A stretch of 64,000 nt of DNA from CAYFPX01 sp964519895. Its GTDB lineage: Bacteria > Myxococcota_A > UBA796 > CAJQPC01. Where the stretch lies: NCBI GenBank assembly GCA_964519895.1, contig CAZFLE010000002.1:1-64000 (forward strand), in the 5' to 3' direction. A program made the position numbers and the translations under genes. Shown piece by piece: positions 15,656-25,324 of the stretch; the stretch's first letter is position 1; each line of letters begins with the position of its first letter. The notes under the pieces were generated by a model, which saw only the letters and a list, made by a program, of their open reading frames with translations, was not told the origin of the DNA and ran no database searches.

Positions 15656-17167
15656 TCAGCCGCCGAAGTCCTCGGGGAAGTGCTTGATCGCCGACTGCAG
15701 CGGCAGGCTCGCGACCATGCCCAGCCCGCAGATCGAGCCGGCGTCCATCTCCCAGTGGAGCTCGTCCACGTGCTCCAGGACCGAGGGATCCCGGCTGTCC
15801 AGGAAGCCATCGATGGCCTGGCGCTGGATGCGACAGCCGATGCGACACGGCGCACACTGGCCACAGGACTCGTCCTCGAAGAACACCTGCTGGTTCCGCG
15901 CAGCGTCGTCCATGCGCACGGTGTCGTTCAGCACGACCACCCCGGCCGAGCCCAGCATCGAGCCGACCTCGGGGGCCTGGAGCCCCTTGAAGTCCAGGGG
16001 TGTGTCGCGGAAGGACATGGGCAGGAAGCCGCTGCTGGCACCCCCGGGGCTGAACGCGCGAGGGGTGCCCACGTAGCCCCCGGCCGCCGCGACCAGCTCG
16101 TCGAGGGTCGCGCCCAGGGGCAGCTCGTAGGTGCCCGGGGCCTGGACGTGGCCCGAGATGCAGTAGAGCTTGGAGCCCGGCTCCGTCCGGCCCTGATCGT
16201 GGAACCACTGGCCGCCGCGCAGCACGATGCTGGGCACACACGCCAAGGTCTCGACGTTGTTCATGAGCGTGGGCTTGCCCCACAGCCCCTGCTGGGTCGG
16301 GTAGGGCGGCTTGAGCCGCGGCATGCCCCGTCGGCCCTCGATGGCCTCGAGCAGGGCGGTCTCCTCGCCGCAGATGTAGGCGCCATGCCCCATCACGAAG
16401 CGCACGTCCAGGTCTCCCAGGTGGGGTCGGGCCTGGACAAAGGCGGTCTCCAGGCTGCGGCGTGCGGCCTGGAATTCACCCCGCACGTAGATGTAGGCGG
16501 TCTCGGCACCCGCGAACCACGCGGCGATCGCCACGCCTTCGAGCATCAGGTGCGGCCGCCGCAGCATGATCTCCCGGTCCTTGAAGGTGCCGGGCTCGCC
16601 CTCGTCGGCGTTGACCACCACGTAGTGCGTCGGGTCGGCCTCGTTCCGGACCGCGTTCCACTTGATCCAGGCCGGGAAGCCCGCGCCGCCGCGGCCCTGG
16701 AGGCCCGAAGTCTTGAGCTCGGCGAAGACCGCGTCGCGGCCGAGCTCCCGCGCTCGCGCCAGGCCCAGGTAGCGGTCGTCGTCGGCCCCGCCCAGGTTCA
16801 TCGGCAGCTCGGGATCGTCCGAGGTCACGGCCCCGGGCTTGGCGACCTGGTCCAGCTCGAGCTCGGCGCTCAGGGACACCGGTGCCCGATCGCACTGGCC
16901 CAGGCAGCTGACCAGCTCGTGGGCGACGCCCTGGGCCGTGAGCTTGTCGCTCAGCGCCTTGTAGCCGGCCAGCTCGCAGGTGAGTCCCTGGCAGACCCGC
17001 ACCGTGTCCGGCTTCTGGATCAGCGTGTAGAAGGTCGCCACGCCGAAGACGTCGGCTTCGGGCACGCCGGTCTCGGCCGAGACCTGGGCCGAGATGCCCT
17101 CCTTGAGCCCCCCGTGATGCTCCAGGAGGTCGAGCACACGATCCCGTCGAGCGTTCTTCTTCTCCAT
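15656..17167 (-). CDS. fdhB: NAD-linked formate dehydrogenase beta subunit (fused NuoE-NuoF type)
   Basis: The 503-residue diaphorase subunit combines two Complex I modules. Residues 1-100 are NuoE-like, with a thioredoxin-fold [2Fe-2S] cluster (Cys59, Cys64, Cys88, Cys92). Residues about 125-500 are NuoF-like: FMN/NAD site GRGGAGFPAWIKW (158-170), GEETALLEAIEGRRG (267-281), and a [4Fe-4S] set at Cys435, 438, 441 (ESCGQCAPC) and Cys480 (GSICGLG). In FdsGBA enzymes these are separate FdsG and FdsB subunits; here they are one chain. It passes electrons from the Sec/Mo subunit to NAD. It lies upstream of the catalytic gene on the same strand. A stand-alone NuoEF is unlikely because no other nuo genes are near. 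Confidence 0.92.
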   Translation of the reverse strand: MEKKNARRDRVLDLLEHHGGLKEGISAQVSAETGVPEADVFGVATFYTLIQKPDTVRVCQGLTCELAGYKALSDKLTAQGVAHELVSCLGQCDRAPVSLSAELELDQVAKPGAVTSDDPELPMNLGGADDDRYLGLARARELGRDAVFAELKTSGLQGRGGAGFPAWIKWNAVRNEADPTHYVVVNADEGEPGTFKDREIMLRRPHLMLEGVAIAAWFAGAETAYIYVRGEFQAARRSLETAFVQARPHLGDLDVRFVMGHGAYICGEETALLEAIEGRRGMPRLKPPYPTQQGLWGKPTLMNNVETLACVPSIVLRGGQWFHDQGRTEPGSKLYCISGHVQAPGTYELPLGATLDELVAAAGGYVGTPRAFSPGGASSGFLPMSFRDTPLDFKGLQAPEVGSMLGSAGVVVLNDTVRMDDAARNQQVFFEDESCGQCAPCRIGCRIQRQAIDGFLDSRDPSVLEHVDELHWEMDAGSICGLGMVASLPLQSAIKHFPEDFGG

Positions 17168-17286
17168 GCCGTCAGTCTAAGCCGCCTCCGGGCCTGGTGA
17201 AATAATGACAAGGGCGTCATTTGCTCTTGCGGGGCCCGGAAGGGCGTGTCAGAGAGAGAAGGACTGACGCCCCTGTCAGCGCTCCC

Positions 17287-17292
17287 AGGAGG
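17287..17292 (+). promoter_or_regulatory. RBS selecting a GTG start for the hydroxylase-like gene
   Basis: AGGAGG lies 5 nt before GTG at 17298, which fixes the start of the following 181-residue protein. Confidence 0.7.
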
Positions 17293-17297
17293 TCCCC

Positions 17298-17843
17298 GTG
17301 ATCGGCATCCCCGTTGGCATCATCTACTCGGACCTGGCCGAGTGGGGCCTGCACAAGCTGCTGCACGAGGTCCCGCACAAGCACCGGGACAACTTCTTCA
17401 AGTTCCACTTCTACGAGCACCACAGGGACGCTCGGGTGCACGCGTTCGCCGACCCGATGTACGCCGGCAACCTGTTCCAGTGGAACGCCGCTGGCAAGGA
17501 GCTCGTCTCCCTGTCCTTCGTGGTGGCGATCCACCTGCCGCTCACGCCGGTGGCGCCGTTCTTCGTCGCCACGGTCGCCGCCAAGGCGGCCAACTACTAC
17601 CGGGTCCACCGCAAGTCCCACCTGGACCCCGAGTGGGCCCGGGAGCACCTGCCCTGGCACTACGACCACCACATGGCCCCGGACCAGGACTGCAACTGGG
17701 GCGTGCAGACCGACTGGGTCGATCGCCTGGTCGGCACCCGCAAGCACTGGGTCGGCACCGAGGGCGAGCTCAAGCAGCGGGGCAAGCTGGCCCGGCTGGG
17801 CGAGCGCCTGGCGGCGAAGCGAGCGGCCAAGCAGGCGGCCTGA
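17298..17843 (+). CDS. Fatty-acid-hydroxylase / sterol-desaturase-like membrane protein
   Basis: The 181-residue product carries the eight-His pattern of membrane di-iron oxygenases: HKLLHE (about 19-24), HKHRD (27-31), EHHRD (41-45), HRKSHLD (102-108) and HYDHHMAP (121-128). Two hydrophobic stretches lie between (about 72-100). The C-terminus is basic and Ala/Lys-rich. Family enzymes hydroxylate or desaturate lipids using O2 and two irons. Substrate is not predictable. It is 30 nt upstream of ccmA and may share its transcript, though functional linkage to cytochrome c maturation is not expected. Confidence 0.82.
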   Translation: MIGIPVGIIYSDLAEWGLHKLLHEVPHKHRDNFFKFHFYEHHRDARVHAFADPMYAGNLFQWNAAGKELVSLSFVVAIHLPLTPVAPFFVATVAAKAANYYRVHRKSHLDPEWAREHLPWHYDHHMAPDQDCNWGVQTDWVDRLVGTRKHWVGTEGELKQRGKLARLGERLAAKRAAKQAA

Positions 17844-17873
17844 GCCGCTCCCCGGGGCGTTAGAGGCGCCCCC

Positions 17874-18569
17874 ATGTCCACCCTGGCCGTCGAAGCGTCC
17901 GATCTGGGGCGTCGCTTCGGCCGTCGCTGGTCCCTGGCGCGGGTCGAGCTGGCCGTGCCCCAGGGCCATCGGCTGCTCATCGTGGGGGCCAATGGCTCGG
18001 GCAAGACCACCCTGGTCCGCACGGTCGCCACCCTCTGGGCCCCCAGCCGCGGCACCCTGCGCATCTTCGGGCTGGATCCGGTCAAGCAGCGCTTCCAGGC
18101 CCGGCAGCAGCTGGCGCTCCTGAGCCACCAGCCGGGGCTGTACGAGGACCTGAGCGGCACCGAGAACCTGGCCCTGACCCTGCGCATGCAGGGCCGCCGG
18201 GACCTGGACGCGATCCCCGGCCTGTTGGACGCCGTGCAGCTGGATGCGCGGCCCGACCCGGTCCGGACCTACTCCGCCGGCATGCGCAAGCGCCTGGCCT
18301 TTGCCCGGCTCCTGGCCCAGCGCCCCCGTCTGGCTCTGATCGACGAACCCTATGGCCAGCTGGACCCCGCGGGCTTCGAGCTGGTGGACGGGCTCTTGGA
18401 CCGGCTGCACGCAGACGGCGTCACCACCCTCGTCGCGTCTCACCTGGTCGGCCGTGCCGCTCAGAGGGCCGACGAAGCCCTGCTGCTGGAAGAGGGCCAG
18501 GTCCGCTGGCAGGGCCCGGCCGGCGACGTGACCCGGGCCTGGAAGGCCCTGCACGGGACCGACTCGTGA
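17874..18569 (+). CDS. ccmA: Cytochrome c maturation ABC ATPase CcmA
   Basis: This 231-residue ABC ATPase has Walker A GANGSGKTT (38-46), signature YSAGMRKRLAFARLL near residue 135, and Walker B LALIDEPYGQLD. With CcmB and CcmC it powers release of holo-CcmE (heme loaded on the chaperone) at the inner membrane. The identification rests on family pattern plus being first in an unbroken ccmABCDEFGHI run. Its stop overlaps the ccmB start by 4 nt. Confidence 0.93.
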   Translation: MSTLAVEASDLGRRFGRRWSLARVELAVPQGHRLLIVGANGSGKTTLVRTVATLWAPSRGTLRIFGLDPVKQRFQARQQLALLSHQPGLYEDLSGTENLALTLRMQGRRDLDAIPGLLDAVQLDARPDPVRTYSAGMRKRLAFARLLAQRPRLALIDEPYGQLDPAGFELVDGLLDRLHADGVTTLVASHLVGRAAQRADEALLLEEGQVRWQGPAGDVTRAWKALHGTDS

Positions 18570-19252
18570 GCCCCTTGCCCCTACAAGCCCAGCTCCTGGC
18601 CGTCCTGCGAAAGGACCTGTTGGTGGAGTGGCGGGGACGGTCTCGGGCCATCGGGGTCGTGATCTACGCGCTCATCCTGCTGCTGCTCCTGTCCTTCGCC
18701 ATCGGGCCGGACACCCGGGCGCTCCAGGCCCACGCGGCCGGCTACATCTGGCTGACCGTGCTGACCGCCAGCACCCTGCTGCTGGCCCAGAGCTTCACCA
18801 ACGAAGTCGAGGGCGGGGCGCTCGAAGCGCTCCTGCTGCTGCCCACCAGCCCGGTGGCGCTCTACTACGGCAAGGCCTTGGCGAATTTTGGCGTGCTGTT
18901 CGGCCTGTCCATCGCCACGGTGGCCTTTGGGGTCGTGCTGTGCGACCTGTCCCTCGACGGCTCACCCTGGACGCTGCTGCTGGTCCTGGCCCTGGGCTGT
19001 GGGGGTCTGGCGGCGCCCGGCACCCTCTACGCAGGCCTGACTGTGCGCACCGGTGCCCAGCAGCTCATGCTGCCGCTGCTGATGTTCCCCCTGGTCGTGC
19101 CCTCGCTGCTGGCGGCGGTCAAGGCCACCGCGTTGTGCTTCGAGCCCGACGTGATGGGGCAGCTCGGGAGCTGGTTGGGGGTGCTGGCCGCCTTCAATGC
19201 GGTGTATTGGGCCTTGTGCGGAGTGCTTTTCATCAAGGTGGTCGACGAATGA
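18566..19252 (+). CDS. ccmB: Heme exporter membrane subunit CcmB
   Basis: This 228-residue protein has six predicted membrane segments. The conserved family opening is LLAVLRKDLLVEWRGRS, followed by SFTNEVEGGALEALLLLP. It forms the membrane part of the CcmAB(C) ABC complex. The GTG start overlaps ccmA's stop and the ccmC start overlaps its own stop (ATGA), so translation is probably coupled. Confidence 0.93.
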   Translation: MSPLPLQAQLLAVLRKDLLVEWRGRSRAIGVVIYALILLLLLSFAIGPDTRALQAHAAGYIWLTVLTASTLLLAQSFTNEVEGGALEALLLLPTSPVALYYGKALANFGVLFGLSIATVAFGVVLCDLSLDGSPWTLLLVLALGCGGLAAPGTLYAGLTVRTGAQQLMLPLLMFPLVVPSLLAAVKATALCFEPDVMGQLGSWLGVLAAFNAVYWALCGVLFIKVVDE

Positions 19253-19953
19253 GCAAGACTTGGATGGTGGTGGCCCTGGGCTTCACCCTGTTGGTGGTCG
19301 GACACGGCATCGGGCTGTTCGCGGCCCCCCCCGAGGCGATGATGGGCGACGTGGGGCGCATCCTCTACGCCCACGTGCCCACGGCCTGGGTGGCGCTGCT
19401 CACCTTCCTGGGGGCGTTCATCTGCGCCATCGGGGTCCTGTGGACCGGCAAGCTCGCGTGGGACGCCGCCATGGAGGCCGCGGTGGAAGTCGGCGTCTTG
19501 CTCAACGCCATGCTGCTGATCCAGGGCGCGGTCTGGGCCAAGCCCACCTGGGGGGTCTACTGGACCTGGGACCCGCGCCTGACCAGCGCCCTGGTCATGT
19601 GCCTGTCCTTTGCCGCAGTGCTCGTGCTGCGCAGCCTGGTCCACCAGGTCAAGCGACGGATGACGCTCTCTGCGGTGGCGACCATCCTGTTCTTCGTGAA
19701 CGTTCCGGTGGTCTACATGTCCGTGAAGTGGTGGAATTCGATGCACCAGGAGATGTCCAGCCCGGAGACCGTGGACGCCACGATGGTGCTTCCCCTGCGC
19801 ATCGCGGCCTTCGGCATGCTCTTCCTGGCGATCGGCCTGTGCATGGCCCGGGGTCGGCTGGCCCTGGCGCGACTCCGGCGCGAGGACGGCGCACCGGACC
19901 TGCCGGAACGGCCCCAGGCCCTGGACCTGGATAGTGGGGCCCCCCATGCTTGA
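19249..19953 (+). CDS. ccmC: Heme-handling protein CcmC
   Basis: This 234-residue, six-helix membrane protein of the heme-handling family carries the tryptophan-rich WWD-like motif VYWTWDPRLTSALV and flanking His in LYAHVP and in NSMHQEMSS. CcmC attaches heme covalently to CcmE in the periplasm. The ATG at 19249 overlaps the ccmB stop; the much longer upstream open frame is an antisense/out-of-frame artefact. Its last 8 nt overlap ccmD. Confidence 0.93.
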   Translation: MSKTWMVVALGFTLLVVGHGIGLFAAPPEAMMGDVGRILYAHVPTAWVALLTFLGAFICAIGVLWTGKLAWDAAMEAAVEVGVLLNAMLLIQGAVWAKPTWGVYWTWDPRLTSALVMCLSFAAVLVLRSLVHQVKRRMTLSAVATILFFVNVPVVYMSVKWWNSMHQEMSSPETVDATMVLPLRIAAFGMLFLAIGLCMARGRLALARLRREDGAPDLPERPQALDLDSGAPHA

Positions 19954-20071
19954 TGGTTCGATCGAAGGCGGCTGGGGCTACGTGATCACGGTCTACGGGT
20001 TCACCTGGTTCTGCCTGGTGGCGTACACCGCGAGCCTGGTCACCCGCCTGCGCAAGGACCCGGACGCATGA
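19946..20071 (+). CDS. ccmD: Small membrane protein CcmD
   Basis: This 41-residue protein has a single membrane helix (VITVYGFTWFCLVAYTASL) followed by a short basic end (TRLRKDPDA). This is the size and layout of CcmD, which stabilises the CcmABC complex and helps release holo-CcmE. It overlaps the ccmC end by 8 nt and the ccmE start by 4 nt. Position between ccmC and ccmE supports the call more than sequence, which is poorly conserved in the family. Confidence 0.88.
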   Translation: MLDGSIEGGWGYVITVYGFTWFCLVAYTASLVTRLRKDPDA

Positions 20072-20519
20072 ACGAGCAGACCCGCCGGCGCCTGCTGCTC
20101 CTACCCGCCATCCTGGTGGCGCTGGGGGGTCTGGGGTTTCTGGCCTACGGCAACATCGGGGACAACCTGGTCTACTTCTGGGAGGCCAAGGACATCGTCC
20201 AGGCCGGCGACGACGCGGTCGGGGCCACCATCCGTCTGGGTGGACTGGTCGCCGCGAACAGCGTGGTCTGGACCCCGGAGAGCCAGGAGCTGGACTTCAC
20301 CGTGACCGACTCCACCGGGGCCTACACCGTGCCGGTGCACGCCCGGGCCGCGCCGCCTCAGATGTTCCGCGAGGGCATCGGGGTGGTGGTCGAGGGCACC
20401 ATGACCCCCCACGGCACCTTCGAGACCGAGCGCGTGATGGTCAAGCACTCCAACGAGTACAAGGCACCTGAGGAGGGGGTCGACTCCAAGGAGCTCTACC
20501 AGACCCTCGAGGAGGAGTT

Positions 20520-20523
<4 letters not shown>
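20068..20523 (+). CDS. ccmE: Periplasmic heme chaperone CcmE
   Basis: This 151-residue protein has an N-terminal anchor (about 9-27) and an OB-fold domain. The covalent heme-binding His127 lies in HSNEY with Tyr131 as axial ligand, the HxxxY form of the motif. It carries heme from CcmC to CcmF/H. The stop overlaps the TTG start of ccmF. Confidence 0.95.
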
Positions 20524-22507
<1,984 letters not shown>

Positions 22508-22511
<4 letters not shown>

Positions 22512-23053
22512 CCGAAGCCATCGACGCCCCGGCCGAGGGCATGAACTGGGGCGTGCTGGGCTTCGGCCTGGCCATGATCGCGGGCCTGGTCTTCATCCTT
22601 GCCAGTGGCTTCGGCAAGGACCCCCACGCGCTGCCGTCGGTGCTCGTGGGCAAGCCGGCGCCGGCCTTCACGCTCCTGGACCTCGACGGGCGCCAGGTCT
22701 CGCTGTCCGACTTCGCCGGCGAGCCGGTGGTCGTGAACTTCTGGGCCTCGTGGTGCAGCCCCTGTGCCTTGGAGCACCCGGTGCTGTTGCGAGGGGCCCA
22801 GGCCTACCCGGGGGTCCAGTTCCTGGGCATCCTGTACGGGGACACTGTCGAAAAGGCCGGGGTGTTCCTGAAGAATCGCGGGTCTGCCTACCCCAGCCTC
22901 CAGGACCCCGAGCAGCGCACGGCTATCGACTACGGCGTGGCTGGGGTGCCGGAGACCTACTTCCTGGACCGCGAGCACTTCGTGGTCTCCAAGATCACCG
23001 GCCCCGTGAACCAGCCCGCCCTGGTCTCGGCGGTCGAGGAGATCCGCCGGTGA
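22508..23053 (+). CDS. ccmG: Thiol-disulfide protein CcmG/DsbE
   Basis: This 181-residue protein has a membrane anchor (about 17-35), then a thioredoxin-fold domain with WCSPC in FWASWCSPCALEHP and cis-Pro in GVAGVPETYFLDR. The acidic active-site surroundings and the GVxxxPE signature are those of DsbE/CcmG, which reduces apocytochrome c or CcmH. The GTG start overlaps ccmF's stop (GTGA). A Cys-X-X-Cys of CSPC rather than CxPC with Pro in the third place is common in this subfamily. Confidence 0.94.
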
Positions 23054-23574
23054 TCGGGCTGTGGCTCCTGCTGGCACTCCAGACCCCGGCAATGGCTGGC
23101 GTGGGCGACGAGCCGGTGGCCGCGGATCCGCTGCTCCAGGGCACCGATGGCCTCGTCGGAGAGCCCGGCCCCCCGGTGAGCGACGCCGACGAGCTGGACC
23201 GCCGCACCCGGGACATCGGGCTGATCATTCGCTGCCCGGTCTGCCAGGGGCTGAGCATCGCCGACAGCAGCTCTGATGCCGCGGTGGCCATGCGCAACCG
23301 GGTCCGTGAGCTGGTGGCTGCGGGCTACTCCGACCAGCAGGTCCTGGACTTCTTCGCCGAGCGCTACGGGGAGTTCATCCTGCTGGCGCCGCCCAAGGAG
23401 GGCATGCACTGGCTGCTGTGGGTCGTGCCGCTGGGCAGCGTCGCCGGGGGGCTGTTCTGGCTGTTCGCCCGCGCCCGCCGGGGAGAGCCAGCTGTTGCGA
23501 CCCCGGAGCCCACCGCAGAGGGTGGCGACGAAGACCCGTACCGGGCTCGGATCCTGGCCGAGCTGGGGGACTGA
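23050..23574 (+). CDS. ccmH: Cytochrome c maturation protein CcmH (CycL type)
   Basis: The 174-residue product has an export signal (VIGLWLLLALQTPAMA). The family motif is IIRCPVCQGLSIADS, whose two cysteines accept apocytochrome thiols, followed by YGEFILLAPPKEG and a membrane helix (about 123-142). An extension of about 25 residues after the signal is not typical. The GTG start overlaps the ccmG stop. Confidence 0.94.
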   Translation: MIGLWLLLALQTPAMAGVGDEPVAADPLLQGTDGLVGEPGPPVSDADELDRRTRDIGLIIRCPVCQGLSIADSSSDAAVAMRNRVRELVAAGYSDQQVLDFFAERYGEFILLAPPKEGMHWLLWVVPLGSVAGGLFWLFARARRGEPAVATPEPTAEGGDEDPYRARILAELGD

Positions 23575-23576
23575 AC

Positions 23577-24836
23577 GTGGAGAACCTGGACTGGAACACC
23601 TGGGGTCCGCCCATCGTCGTTTTGCTGGTGGGCCTGGTGGTCGGCCTGGCGGCTGCCCTGCGGGTGCAGAGCGGGCGGGACAGCCGCCCCGTCGAGGCCC
23701 AGGTCGCGCTGGCGACCCGCAAACAGTCGCTGCTGGAGCAGCTCCGCGAGCACGACGGCGACCGGCACAAGATGGACGACGCGGCGTGGGCAGCCCGACG
23801 CGAGGCGCTCCTGGCCGAGGCCGCAGAGGTGCTCAAGGACCTGGACCAGGGCCCCCAGGCGCTGGCCTTCGAAGAACCGCCCCCCGCGAGCCGCAAGCTC
23901 ACCCTGGGCTGGATCGCGGGGTTGATCGTCTTCTTCGCCCTGGCCGCAGGGGGGGTCTCGCAGTTCACGTCCGAGCGGGTCGACGACGACATGGCCCCGC
24001 CGACTGGCGCCGCCGCCGATCCATACGCCGCCGACGTCGCCCGGGCCGAGGCCGCCCTCGCTCTGGACCCCAACGACGTCGCCGCCCTGAACACGCTGGC
24101 CCACGTGGCGATCGAGCGCAAGGCACTCCAGGAGGCGATGGCGCTCATCGACCGGGTCAAGGCCGTGGCGCCGATGGATCGGGAGATGCGGGTGCACGTG
24201 GACGCGCTGCGGCTCTTGATCGGCATGGCGGACAAGGCCCAGGCCTCCCTCGAGGCCATCCTGGCCGAGGACCCCGAGCTGTCCGAGGCGATGCGGTGGA
24301 TGTCCTATGCCCGCTTCGCCCAGGGAGACCTGGACGGCGCCGTCACCTGGCTGGAGCGGGCCCAGTCCGTGGGCTCCGAGCGCGACCGGCTGGTCGCCCA
24401 GGCGTGGCTGCTGGAGCTCCGCGCGGCCCAGGCCCAGGCGGCCGGCGGACGGGCCTCGGTGGCGCCTTCCGGCCAAGCTTCGGCGCCGGCTGGCGATGCC
24501 CAGGTCTCGGGCGCGGTGGTGCTGGGACCGGGCGTCACGCCCCTGTCTGGCGGCCGCATGTTCGTGCTCGCCCGCGCAGCGGCCCAGGAGCGCGGACCGC
24601 CCCTGGCCGCGGTCCCGGTGGACACGTCGGCCCTGCCTGCGGCTTTTGGCCTGGGGGCGGGCCAGCTCATCCGGGGCGGCGACTGGCCGGACCAGGTCTG
24701 GCTCAAGGCCAAGTGGTCCGCAGGGGGCGACCCGATGACCACCCAGCCCGGGGACCTGGTCACCGAGCTGATCGGTCCGATCAGCGCCGGGAGCACCAAC
24801 GTGGAGCTGGTGTTGGCGGCCTTTACCAGTCCCTGA
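23577..24836 (+). CDS. ccmI: TPR cytochrome c biogenesis protein CcmI
   Basis: This 419-residue protein has a first membrane helix (about 11-29), a cytoplasmic/loop segment with a coiled-coil-like stretch (ATRKQSLLEQLREHD), a second helix (about 105-125), tetratricopeptide-like repeats (about 145-285), and a C-terminal domain (GAVVLGPGVTPLSGGRMFVLARAA, GDLVTELIG) typical of CcmI/CcmH2. It chaperones apocytochromes to the CcmFH lyase. The GTG start is 2 nt after the ccmH stop. It is the last gene of the operon and overlaps a convergent gene by 14 nt. Confidence 0.88.
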   Translation: MENLDWNTWGPPIVVLLVGLVVGLAAALRVQSGRDSRPVEAQVALATRKQSLLEQLREHDGDRHKMDDAAWAARREALLAEAAEVLKDLDQGPQALAFEEPPPASRKLTLGWIAGLIVFFALAAGGVSQFTSERVDDDMAPPTGAAADPYAADVARAEAALALDPNDVAALNTLAHVAIERKALQEAMALIDRVKAVAPMDREMRVHVDALRLLIGMADKAQASLEAILAEDPELSEAMRWMSYARFAQGDLDGAVTWLERAQSVGSERDRLVAQAWLLELRAAQAQAAGGRASVAPSGQASAPAGDAQVSGAVVLGPGVTPLSGGRMFVLARAAAQERGPPLAAVPVDTSALPAAFGLGAGQLIRGGDWPDQVWLKAKWSAGGDPMTTQPGDLVTELIGPISAGSTNVELVLAAFTSP

Positions 24837-25263
24837 ACTGTGGGTCCGGGGTCGGGTACCAGGTCCGGCCGACCATGTACCACTGCTGCTGGATGACCGC
24901 CTGGGTCAGGACTTGGGCGGGCATCGTGTAGGACTGGACCTGGACCAGGGCCAGGGCCTCGCGGCGCCAGCCGCGCTCGTGTTCTTCCAGCTCGGGCCCC
25001 AGCTCGATCCGCAGGATCGTCGCAGAGCGGTACTGTTGGGCCCCACCGCTGCCCATCCAGGTGAGCCAGTTCACCCGGACCATCGGGTCCTGGTAGTACC
25101 CGGCCGCGGCCGCGATGTCGGACCAGCGCATGGCCTCCCAGTAGGCCTCGGCGCCCTCCATGAGGGCCGTGCGCATGCGCTTCTCCTCGCGGTAGTCTCC
25201 GCGCGCCTGGAGGAAGGCGCAGCCATTTCCGAGGATGAGGACCGACAACAGGGCGTAGCGCAC
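24823..25263 (-). CDS. Small lipoprotein, SnoaL/NTF2-like size, function unknown
   Basis: The 146-residue product has a lipoprotein signal (MRYALLSVLILGNGC, Cys15). The body (ALMEGAEAYWEAMRWSDIAAAAGYYQDP...VNWLTWMG, and VQSYTMP...QQQWYMVGRTWYPTPD) has the helix-then-sheet layout common in NTF2-like folds. It has no catalytic motif I recognise. It is convergent with ccmI, with a 14-nt overlap at the 3' ends. An outer-membrane or periplasmic location is expected. Confidence 0.65.
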   Translation of the reverse strand: MRYALLSVLILGNGCAFLQARGDYREEKRMRTALMEGAEAYWEAMRWSDIAAAAGYYQDPMVRVNWLTWMGSGGAQQYRSATILRIELGPELEEHERGWRREALALVQVQSYTMPAQVLTQAVIQQQWYMVGRTWYPTPDPQFRDW

Positions 25264-25324
25264 GTCGGACTCCTATCGCGAGCGCCAGACCGCGCTATCA
25301 TCCCCGACCCTGGACGAGGTGGCG

